Assembly: GCA_009103225.1 (NCBI GenBank)
Contig: RHPI01002504.1
Coordinates: 1-64,000 of the forward strand
Origin: Chlorokybus atmophyticus
Lineage: Eukaryota > Streptophyta > Chlorokybophyceae > Chlorokybales > Chlorokybaceae
Direction of reading: 5' to 3'
Length of the DNA: 64,000 nt
A program made the translations under genes and the position numbers. Shown here piece by piece: positions 54,851-64,000 of the stretch. The notes beneath the pieces were generated by a model. The model searched no databases. It was not told where the DNA came from and saw only the letters and a program-made list of their open reading frames with translations. Within the stretch, counting starts at the first letter, position 1; the number at the start of each line of letters is the position of its first letter.

Positions 54851-57800
54851 ATGGACGAGACGGCGCTGTGGCTGGAGACAGCTGTGGTGGAGTCCCTTTC
54901 CTGCCACCTCTACGCTAACGCCACCTGGCTGTGCGAGCGCCTGCACGCCGCCCGTGGCCATGACGACGAGGCCGCCGCCCACCTCCTCGCCACATGCTAC
55001 TACCGCGCAGGCAAGATCTACAAAGCCCTCCTCGTGCTTAAAGGTGAGCCAATTTACTTGATAGGTTGAGCACAAGTACCTCTCTTGTCCTGTACCTGCG
55101 TGCTCAACCTGGTTGCTTCATTCTCAATTGTTGATTGCATGCTACAGTTGTCTTTACTGACTATATAATGGGAGCTCTTGCATTTATAGACAGAGTTGCT
55201 GGTGTTTGTTGTATGTAAATTGTGGATGTTCACAACATGCAGGAACAGTTTCTGTTTATCACCACGCACTTGATGGTTATCATGCTAATTGCAATGTCCC
55301 CCCTTTTTTCAGGTACAACTTCTCCCAACTGTCGGTACCTGTACGGGCTGTGTTGCTTGCAAACCGGCAAGCTCGCGGAGGCAGAGAGTGCTCTCACACC
55401 GCCTCCCGGCTCACATGGCCAGGTACTGTAGTTGTGTGCATCACAAATCTGAGTTGATTATTATGTCTAAGTTGCTTTTCGTCATCGAAACGTTGGCGTT
55501 TGTTGCTGTGCACAATGAGTGTGCATGTGTTCGGTAACTTTGCGAGTTATAAGCAGGTTCCGCGAGGCGCTGCTGGACACTATTTGCTGGGACTGATTTG
55601 CAAGTAAGGCTAACTGACAGTTGTTGTTAGACGGTGTGTGTACGCATGTGCGCACCCACGGGACAGTTGTTTGTGAGTTCTTCTCGATGCGCTTGCGTAC
55701 GTGTCATGCTTCCATGTTGTTGTACTTCCGTATTGACTGTCTGCCTGTTGTGCCTAGGCAGTCCAGTCGCCGCGAAGCTGCTATTCAGCAGTTCACAACG
55801 GCGCTGTCACTTGACCGCTCACTCTGGTGCGCGTATGAACAGCTATGCATTCTGGGTAAGACGCCGCCTGTGGTAGCAGTGCTTGCAAACCAATCAATCT
55901 TGCTCAACACTACGTTAGTCACATGCAGTGCGCATGCATGGGCGTTATAGAAACGGTTACTTCAACTTGCCATCTTATAGGCCGACAGTGCTATCGCTTA
56001 CTAAATAGCGTACCATGTGCAAAGGAATGAGTTTTGGTTTTTGAGCTCGGGATTCATTTAAGAAAAAGGGTGTGTTTGATGCAAGGTATGCGTCGTTGTC
56101 TTTCAGAATCATAGATATGTCGCACGTGACAGGTGCAGATGTGGACCCCAAGCTGGTGTTTGCGGACCCTGTCGGCGAGGAGCTCGCCCCTGACATTATG
56201 CAGACCGCTCATGTCATGATGCTGGCAAGCCCACACACCGCTCCTCACAAAAATGCGCCAACTGCCAGACTGAATTCACGATTACAGGTGAGAATGTTGT
56301 GACAGTGTTTTGAGGGTGATGTCGCGTGGCTTATCATATCGCTTGCAGAGTCAGGCCGAACCCTCGCAACCCAGCCCGTCTTTGGCGGAGTTCAGCACGC
56401 CGTCGCCGTCCGCGAACAACGTCACCAACCTAGCCGCTCCCCCGCGCGTTGAGCGCGCCAATCACAACAACCATGCGCACACGCCCCCGAGCACCACGCC
56501 CGGCAACCGGCGCAAGTTCGTGGACGAAGGCAAACTGCGCAAGGTGCAACAGTTGCGCACACACGCACACATTGTCAAGCCGTTAGGCACTTGCATGGCG
56601 CATGTGGTCAGTGTGCAGTATCAATGTGCTGTGGCTTGGTCATGTCAGGCACAGACATGAAGAATTCTGCTTAGTTTTTGGCATTACTACTTCAAGCGCA
56701 TGTAAAATCAGTCGTTGTGGCCATACGTGGGATGCACAGCGTTCTATGAATCATGCGGACATCAACAGAGTAGATAGCTTTGTGCTGCGTGCTGAAAAGC
56801 ACAACCATGCTGCACCAGTCCTGCTCTTACATACGATCATCGCTGTTAAAATCCACTGTCTGTGCTTAACCGCATCCAGATGGGTGACTTGAGGCAGGTG
56901 TCGGGACGGCTGTTTGGGGATGCCTCGGTGCCGCGGCGAAGCTCGCGATTAAATGCGGCTGCGAGCAACAGCGCTCACGTTGATGCAGTTGATTTCACGA
57001 CACCGCCGGCTGCAAGGTATGTGTGTGTTTACATGTGAAGAGTGCAACTTTGTGCAGTTATGTTGCACATGCACGCGCACATGACACTGAGTGTTGGTGT
57101 TGACTTGACAGTGCTGCGCCGCATCACGTGTCCGCGCGACAATCATCATTGTCACAAGCTTCACAGCGATTGCAAGGCGCAGTGGCACCAGATGTGATGC
57201 ACGCGAACGATCTGCATGGTGGGTTGTTGTGCTGTGGCTCGCTGTATTGTTGGATAATATTGTTGATCATAACTAATGAATACTCAACGCAGCCGTGCGG
57301 GAAGATGTACTGGATGGTGCACAGCCGTCACACGCACAGACAGCTTCTTTAGCCTTGCTTCGCACGCTTGGGGATGGCTTTAAACATATGTGTAGATACA
57401 AATGCTCGGTAAGTGCAATCGTTTCCATACATGCAGACCCACAGCCTGCTGTCCACTTTGCTGCTTATTGCATGTCATGCGCTAAGATACATGAATTGTG
57501 CCATCGCAGGCGGCGTTGAATGTGTTTTTGCAGCTGCCGACCTGTCAATACCAGACTGGCTGGGTACTCAGTCAGGTGAGCAAGATATACTGCATGCCGC
57601 AGCATACTGTTGTGACGCAGGTTTACTGGGTGCACGTTCAACAACTTGTAACAACTAACAGATTGTAAAACTGCCAACTCAAGCAGTCGTTTACACAAAG
57701 TCCATCAAACAATTGCGCAGTTTGTGTACACTGCAGTCGCCGTCCTTTCACAGGAAAAGGGCATGTTGTTCATGTGCAGGTGGGTAGGGCTTATTTTGAG

Positions 57801-59096
57801 ATGGTAGATTACACCCAAGCGGCACTCGTATTTGAGCAGCTGCGAAGGCTAGCGCCGCATCATCTGGAAGGCTTGGAGGTCTACTCGAGTGTTCTTTGGC
57901 ACCTCAACCGGGACGTGGAGTTGAGTTTTCTTGCGCAAGAAGTAGTTGCACTCGATCGGCAATCACCTCAAGCATGGTACGCGCAATGGATGCGATAGGA
58001 GTGTCATCCACAAGCATCAACAGCTGTTGAACCAACAGCTGGTGCTTGCTGTCAGTTGTGGGTGTTAGCTGGGTGAAGTCAAGACGCCTTTTCATCAACA
58101 GGTGCGTGATGGGCAATTGCTTCAGTCTGCATAAAGAGCACGACACGGCTATCTCGTTTTTTGGGAGGGCGCTGCAGCTGGACCCCAACTTCACGTAAGT
58201 GGCTGCACGCAGCTTGGTTGTGTTGTGGGTTAGTGTCTTTGTGGGTCGTCCCATGCAAACGAACACACCACACAGGTATGCGCACACGCTGGCCGGGCAT
58301 GAGCACTGTGCAAATGAGGATTTCGAGAAGGGACTGGCCTGCTACAGGGCAGCCTTGCGGATAGATGCGCGTCATTACAATGCCTGGTATGTGGTTTGAT
58401 TGTGATATAGCCTGACTGATGTTTTTCTGCACAAGGAGTTTGGTATAGGAAACATATTTTGTGTGCTCCTCAGGTATGGACTTGGCACGATATTTTATCG
58501 CCAGGAAAAGTTTGAGCTGGCGGAGTACCACTTCAGGCGGGCCCTAGACATAAACCCGCAGTCATCGGTGCTTCATTGCTACTTGGGCATGGCATTGCAT
58601 GCCCTGCAGGTGGGTGACTGTGTGTGCGAAGGTGTTTGTTGAGCCATCGTGCTTGTGTAAGTATACAGACTGATGTTTGTATCTCTCAGCGCAATGAGGA
58701 GGCACTGGCCATGTTGGAGAAGGCCATTGGAGCTGATGGGCGCAACCCTCTGGCTCGTTATGAGCGCGCGGGTGTTCTGGCAAGCGAGGAGCGGTACGCC
58801 GATGCGTTGGAAGACTTGCAAGCACTCAAGGACACGGTGCCGCGAGAGCCCAACGTCCACTTCCTCATGGGCAAGGTACCCATAATGTTGTCATTGATCA
58901 ATTGCACCATGTTGGCGTGCAGCAAACCAACACGAGAAGTGAGCAGATCTATAAGCGCATGGGAGATGTTGAGATGGCGATGGTGCACTACAGCATTGCT
59001 CTGGACTTGAAACCGTCATCAACCGATGTCAATTTGATCAAGTCTGCCATAGATAAGCTTACTGTCTCAGAAGACAGTGAAGATGAGGAGCTTTAG
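54851..59096 (+). CDS. CDC27: CDC27/APC3, TPR subunit of the anaphase-promoting complex
   Basis: Sixteen exons, all GT-AG and in phase: 54851-55043, 55313-55422, 55557-55603, 55758-55855, 56133-56287, 56349-56543, 56880-57016, 57112-57218, 57293-57408, 57510-57575, 57780-57976, 58102-58194, 58276-58386, 58474-58609, 58690-58875, 58947-59096; 698 residues. APC3 binds co-activators (CDC20/CDH1) through TPRs and directs ubiquitination at mitosis. N-terminal TPRs (YYRAGKIYKALLVLKG, YLYGLCCLQTGKLAEAESAL) precede a disordered middle. Then come LPTCQYQTGWVLSQ, AYFEMVDYTQAALVFEQLRR, LDPNFTYAHTLAGHEHCAN, YNAWYGLGTIFYRQEKFELA and IYKRMGDVEMAMVHYSIALD. The C-terminus is acidic. Confidence 0.96.
56695..56879 (+). 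repeat. Intron-located repeat, copy 2 (CDC27 intron 6)
   Basis: Opposite-orientation partner of 51205-51375, about 170 bp. It runs up to the acceptor of exon 7. The upstream part of the intron (56544-56690) is not shared. Confidence 0.75.
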
Positions 59097-59639
59097 GGGG
59101 TAGGTTGTGACAAAACGGAAAGGCTTAAGATGCGATAGCTACTTGCCAATGCGCTGAACTGAAAACAGTTCCTTAAAACAGCCAGCACCGCGTAGTATCA
59201 GATGCATCATGATCAGCGGTGGCTGCGCAGTGCAGCGCGCTTCTTGTGCGCTATTCAACTTGAGGTTGGTGTCATGACCGCAAACAAACTGGCACTGATG
59301 TTGCACACTTGTAGCTTCCACTTGGAATGCATATGCACTCCACAAACACACACTCTAATATTGGCATCCACATGCATCCAGTTCCGACAGCCTGACCATA
59401 CCTAACAACACCACATACAGAGGGTGGATGGAATGATTACAATACCTGCAATAGTGGTCTTGCAGCTTCAAGTGATTGCATGCCAACCAACTTGTTAGCG
59501 CACTTCTAAGTGCCATGTTGAGTATGAGGGCATACAATTCTGGCCGCAATCGCTTGAGGCGCACACACAGCAGCTTGAATGCATGCATCATCTAGCTTAT
59601 CCTGTACACCACCATCTCATTCAGTGCTGTGGATGTGGT

Positions 59640-59895
59640 TTGTTTCGTTACTGCAGCTATCCCTGTACTTGCGTCTGCTGTGTAGGAGATATGCAATGTG
59701 GTTCATATGGCCGTGCTGACACATGCAATCCACAGCACACATGCCAATGCAATGCACATGCCAGCATTCACCGCCAAGCTTACTAATCTCCTTGCTACAC
59801 ATAGTCAGCAACTAATTCACTACCTAGCTTCACTACTGCCCTGACCCCCGTTAGACCAGCATGCTTGCAAGTTGAGTCACCTGCACATCGCCGGT
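59640..59895 (-). repeat. Dispersed repeat, copy 2 (inverted partner of 24630-24880)
   Basis: Carries ATGCAATCCACAGCACAC, GCAATGTGGTTCATATGGCC, CACTACTGCCCTGACCCCCG and TTAGACCAGCATGC, the reverse complements of blocks in copy 1, in matching order. Confidence 0.8.
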
Positions 59896-59915
59896 GCGCT
59901 ATAAGCTATCATATC

Positions 59916-60071
59916 AGCTTTGCATGGGCCATGTGTTGCCTGTGTCTTTGTGTATCCGCTACCCCAACCATGGATGACGGCATGCAACTACGCAGCTTTG
60001 CCTGGGCCATGTGTTGCCTGTGGCTTTGTGTACCCGCTACCCCAACCATGGATGAAGGCATGCAACTACGC
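59916..60071 (+). repeat. Tandem duplication, two copies of 78 bp
   Basis: Units start AGCTTTGC.TGGGCCATG at 59916 and 59994 and run through CCGCTACCCCAACCATGGAT to ACTACGC. Only a few substitutions separate them, so the duplication is recent. Open frames through it are chance. Confidence 0.95.
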
Positions 60072-60251
60072 AGGTGGTAGTCAGAGCGTTTTGAGTACAT
60101 GCACTTGAGCACTTACACCACCACCAAGTATGGTGCACACATTTTTATTCTATTAGGTTGCTAGACATGCCCTAACTCTGGACATTGGATCAATGACCTG
60201 TACACAATTTTCACAACAGCGTTTGTACCGCTGTTAACCTCCTGTTGTTGA

Positions 60252-62511
60252 CTACCTTATGAGCAAGCGCGGCACGGATGGCAGTGCATTGACAATGGAC
60301 GCGTGCTGCTCGGCCGACTCAAGGCTTGCAAGACTCGACTCTGACACGGCCGACTGCAGCTCCTGCGACGAGTCCACGTCACTATACGCCTTCTCAGCCT
60401 CGCCAAAAACTTGCAAGTCCGGCGCGAGCTCGGGCTCTTGCAGCTGCGACACGGCGCCAACGGGGTCAAGGATCCAATCAAGGAGGCCATCCATGCTGAA
60501 TTTTGTCTCCGCAACATAGCTGTCACGGCCTTCGGTACGAAGTTGCACGCCTTCGGCAGGAGTTCCATCTCGTGTAGTGTCAGGGGCGCTGCCGGAGGGT
60601 TGTGTGGCGGCGGCGCGAATAACGGACCAAAGCAGGCGCCTGAAGACAGGACTCCTGCGCAGGAACGGCTCGCTCTTGCACAGGTTAAGCAATGCCGTGG
60701 CGTCCATGCGTGGGAAGCGCACGAGGGGGAGGAGCTCCTCGAACCCGTGCGCATCGTGCGTGTTCTTGCACCAACGCACGAGTGCCCGCAGCACGTTGGC
60801 CTCCGAGTCGATGCGGAGCGTCTTGCAATCCAACACGTGCTTGAGCGTGTCTCTGTCCACCATCTGCAAGTCGCTGTCGGACACCTCCCCGAAATGGTGC
60901 GCCAAATACGTGCAGAACATAGCGTACAGCGAGTTGAACCACAGTGTGGCCTCAATCGTCATGTCACCCTTGCCGTCAAAGTAACCTGACGTGTCCTCCA
61001 ACAAAACCGATTTCTTCTCCACGTTTGCCCAACCCCACGACGAGGTTTCGCGGTTGAATATGTGGCCCGTAGACTTGCATATGGTCTTGTCCTTGTCGTT
61101 TATGTGGTTGACGATCTTCACGCGGTACTGCACGGCGGCGAGCCACGCCTCGGGGAAGGCGCCCGAGTGGCGCGGGTCTAACCTGTTCTGCATGTAAAGG
61201 CCGCACAAACCCGAGTTGCGATCGTCGGGGTACAGAAGCAAATGCCACTTGTACGCGTGAGGAATGTGGGTGAGGGGTATGAGGTCATATGTCTTGAGCG
61301 TATTCTTACGGAAATCCTTCATTGGAACCTGTGAACAAACATGATGAATACACTGCACAGAGCTCAAACAAGTACAAAGTCACACCCACCTTGTGGCACA
61401 GGTTGAAGCGCAGGGCAGTCAAGCCTTCATCAACCTCTGCGTGGAATGCAAACTCGCGAACGACATTAAAAGCGGCACCGAATGTGGGGGCATTGTGGTG
61501 TATCTTCATCCACTCCAGCACTGCTTGGAAGTAGTCGCGCAGCAGCTGGCGGTTCTCTTCCAAGCCATGGCCTACTAGCTCCGTCAACTCCAGCAGAGTC
61601 TGCAAGTCTAGAGCTGCAAGGCAGTTGGAGTCTTGACTAACTAGCCTATGAATGTCCTGTACACATGCACACTCACTGTCAGCACTTTGTGCATAATCAC
61701 ACAGCAAAGGAGTGCTTGTGACAGCGACAGCTAAGATTGTCATGAGTTCAAGTCAATGTCGTACCTGTCTTAAGCATTGAAGGCAGACGGAAGCAAGGCG
61801 CTTCCAGGCAGGCGCGGGGTCGTTGACGGCGTGTTTGCGTGCAACAACAAGGAGGTCAAGACAGTTTTCAGGGTTGACATACCCCGGCCGACCGGGTCGT
61901 GCCTGTCCCGCTAGGTACTCCACGCACAAGTCTCGCAAGGGTGCCACGCGGTACATCGCTGCCAGCATCAACACCTCCCGCACGTTGCTTGGTGTCAACT
62001 CCGCATGTGCAGTATACAAAAATCTGTGTGCGAAGGGTCAACCAACTGCAATGATAATGTCAACAACATCACACTCACATATGATGGATGACTATCGTTG
62101 TGTCTTGCAAGTGACAGCATGCAGTGACACTCACTTCAGCAGCACCATGAACGTCTGCGAGTTGACTTGAAGCCGAATGTGGTGAGCGTCTGTGGTTCGC
62201 AAGCTCTCGCGCAGTCCGGACGTAAACATGCTGCACACACAAAGACGTTACAGTGGCCAGTTAGCACCCAACACATGCAGCAACGCAAGAGTGTGTGTTC
62301 ATCATGCTTACGAGCGGAAGTAGCTGCAGGAGGCCGCCAGTATGGCCACGTGCGCATGCACCTCCACCGTCTGCCCCTCCTTGTGCCCATCCAGCACAAA
62401 AACGACGTCTGCAAGCAGAGGATTATCGACCATATCAGCCAGCTGCAGCCGTAGCTCAGTCGTCGCCTCCTCAGCAGCCGCTGCCTCCGCCATGTTGGTG
62501 ACAGCTTCCAA
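60252..62511 (-). CDS. BTB/POZ protein with C-terminal MATH-like and BACK-like regions
   Basis: Five exons on the minus strand: 62312-62511, 62135-62230, 61765-62023, 61390-61599, 60252-61328; about 613 residues (start at 62511 or 62493). BTB domain: LADVVFVLDGHKEGQTVEVH, AHVAILAASCSYFRS, TFMVLLKFLYTAHAELTPSN, VLMLAAMYRVAPLRDLCVEY. A helical BACK-like part follows (LDLLVVARKHAVN). The last exon has a MATH-like beta region (YKWHLLLYPDDRNSGLCGLY, WLAAVQYRVKIVNHINDKDK, WGWANVEKKSVLL) and then LRALVRWCKNTHDAHGFEEL. Such proteins are usually substrate adaptors of CUL3 ubiquitin ligases. The splice acceptor of exon 4 has an alternative nearby. Confidence 0.85.
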
Positions 62512-62915
62512 TCAAGCTGCTTTACTGCGCGTTTACATGCATGAGCACGTTATCTCAACTGAGCAACAATCGCTGGGCGACACGCCTACTTTCTGAAATG
62601 AAGTGCACTGCACTCAACCGAGTTACATGCTTGCTTTCTCGTGTGTTTGTGTGCGCATATTAGAAAACAGAATATCGCAGTACGTGAATAACCTGGTCAG
62701 CTTGCAGGGCACAAACAGACACAACTACGAGGCCAGTGGTGTATCGGGTACTTGCCAAAACGCAGCTAGTTTGTGAAACGGTTCGCGAGGCTGGTTGTTG
62801 GAAGCTGCAACAATCAAGAGGTAGAGCTACTTGAGTTTGGAGCACTTTATAATGCTTGAAGTGTGCAGAGCAGCATGCTTTGCACAGTTCCAAGTTGCCT
62901 CAGCTTGACTTGGAA

Positions 62916-62942
62916 GTGTGCAAAGCAGCATGCTTTGCACAC
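62916..62942. other. Perfect hairpin-forming palindrome
   Basis: GTGTGCAAAGCA flanks GCA/TGC and returns as TGCTTTGCACAC. A near copy of one arm with the GCATGC core (GTGTGCAGAGCAGCATGCTTTG) sits 51 bp upstream. It could be a cruciform or a small foldback repeat; role unknown. Confidence 0.55.
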
Positions 62943-63456
62943 GTCCAAGTCAAGCTAAGGTAACAAACGAAAAGCGGCCTTGGAAACCGTCAAGCAAGCA
63001 GCCCGACTAGTTTATACAGAAAAACAACACACAATGACAGCAGCAGTAAGATGAAGCCCGTAAGAATTACAATTCCATTATCCATAATGGAGACTCCTAT
63101 GAGCAGCTATCTTCCTCTCCTTACCCGTTTCAGCCGGCAGTCACGCCGACCAACCAGCAGCAGCGCAGCAAAGCAGCAAGCCTGGGCAAGCTGCTGCTGT
63201 CGCCTCCCAAGCACTGACTCTCACCTACCCATCACATGAGCTAGCACCCATTCAGCAACCAGCTTGAGGGCCCAACCTACCTCCCAGCAAAACACCCACG
63301 CCCAACCAATGGTTATTGATGTTATTGACAAACAGAAACCAACCAACAGACCGCCGCCGAGTCTGGCCTGGCCTGGGCAGGCCTGGTGAAGCAGCGGCCT
63401 GTTTAACCAGGCCGCGCGCACAAGATTTAGTCTTGTGCGCTTGTGCGTAGGCCAAC

Positions 63457-63465
63457 AAACCCTAA
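63457..63465 (+). promoter_or_regulatory. Telo-box-like motif upstream of the last gene
   Basis: AAACCCTAA, 78 bp before the ATG at 63543. Confidence 0.4.
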
Positions 63466-63542
63466 TACTGAGGCAGTGACGCTGTGCCACGTGGCAGTAC
63501 GGGGAGGTCGCAGTGGCGGCGGCGGGCGGTAGGGAGGGCAAG

Positions 63543-64000
63543 ATGGCCTCGAGCATAGCGGAGGCGCCGTTTCTGCGGATTTCCGCCACCGTGGACCGCC
63601 TGCACTACCGCCCGGGCGACACTGTCGTCTGCATTGTTGAGGTGCGTGTTGCGTGTGCACAGTTGGTGCACAAGCAGTGAATTGTGCACCAACTGCATTT
63701 GCATTTGAATGCCTCCATAGCTGAGTCAAGGCTGACGGTCTATCAGTAAGTTCATTACTTTGTATCTCCTATGCAAGCGATGCCGTACATTATTGTAGCG
63801 TCATGCTGATGGTGAGACCTATCCTTTTTGCGACACAGCAGCGCCGCAGTAGCTTGCTCTGAGTGTTGTGACTACCATTTGCATTGCCAACCTCCCATTT
63901 TCAACAAGCCTCCAATAAGTACGTGGCCATTTGTTTAGGTGTCCTTGGCCATTCCTCAGAGTGCTCCCGCCTCCGTGGCAAAGTTTTCCGCTGTGCTGCA
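63543..64000 (+). CDS. 5' end of a gene cut by the window, possibly Rgp1/arrestin-like
   Basis: Exon 1, 63543-63641, encodes SSIAEAPFLRISATVDRLHY, RPGDTVVCIVE and ends at a GTGCGT donor. Exon 2 begins at 63939 after TTTAG with VSLAIPQSAPASVAKFSAVL in phase and runs off the window. A short beta strand followed by YRPGD and V-x-I is typical of arrestin-fold N-termini, including Rgp1 of the Rab6 exchange complex, but too little is present to be sure. Confidence 0.45.

Larger units (their letters stand above)
59097..60251. other. Intergenic region between CDC27 and the BTB-MATH gene
   Basis: 3' flanks of convergent genes. It contains copy 2 of the dispersed repeat (59640-59895) and a 78-bp tandem duplication (59916-60071). 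No gene supported. Confidence 0.6.
62512..63542. other. Divergent upstream region of the BTB-MATH gene and the last gene
   Basis: A 25-bp near-palindromic word pair around GTGTGCAAAGCAGCATGCTTTGCACAC lies at 62916-62942. A related word occurs at 62865-62887. AAACCCTAA lies at 63457-63465. No gene seen. Confidence 0.5.

Noticed and set aside
54709-55061. Frames ahead of and overlapping CDC27 exon 1
   Set aside because: They arise from the GGC/GGT and GGGGTT low-complexity tract; the CDC27 frame has family support.

Overview
The window is nuclear DNA of a eukaryote, most likely a green alga. Conserved genes are split by many short GT-AG introns. PLATZ and DUF2358 proteins, which are typical of the plant lineage, sit beside universal eukaryotic genes. 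Intergenic DNA is rich in CA/GT tracts and dispersed repeats. Assignment to a lineage is inference from gene content only.

Layout. 1-6931: the 3' part of a Ty3/gypsy retrotransposon (gag-like region, RT, RNase H, integrase ending in a PHD finger), its 3' LTR, and the first 239 bp of a second LTR copy. 6932-9345 and about 12060-20430: two GC-rich, intronless, densely packed blocks on both strands that look like pieces of an integrated large DNA virus. They carry a TBP-like factor, a response-regulator receiver, a histone-H4-like protein, an FCS/MYM zinc-finger protein, several small membrane proteins and a coiled-coil protein. Many of these genes are broken by single-base shifts or in-frame stops. 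9350-12000: an intron-containing gene for a membrane-anchored protein lies between the two blocks.

20431-64000 is ordinary host sequence. It holds SLU7 (splicing), SEC13 (COPII/nuclear pore), AP-2 sigma (endocytosis), PCNA (replication clamp), mitochondrial bL12, PLATZ, a plastid DUF2358 protein, COQ10 (ubiquinone), CDC27/APC3 (cell cycle), a BTB-MATH protein and the start of one more gene at the right edge. Two divergent pairs share a short upstream region: PCNA with bL12m, and COQ10 with CDC27. A diverged inverted duplication of about 3-4 kb per arm (30.8-34.7 kb and 40.5-43.3 kb) brackets PCNA and bL12m and carries copies of an unrecognised gene family. Two runs of N lie next to poly-C tracts in or beside these arms.

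The least expected part is the viral insert: chromatin and transcription proteins in degraded form, abutting a nearly identical LTR copy. PCNA carries an E2F-type palindrome upstream, and several genes carry telo-box-like AAACCCTAA motifs near their starts.
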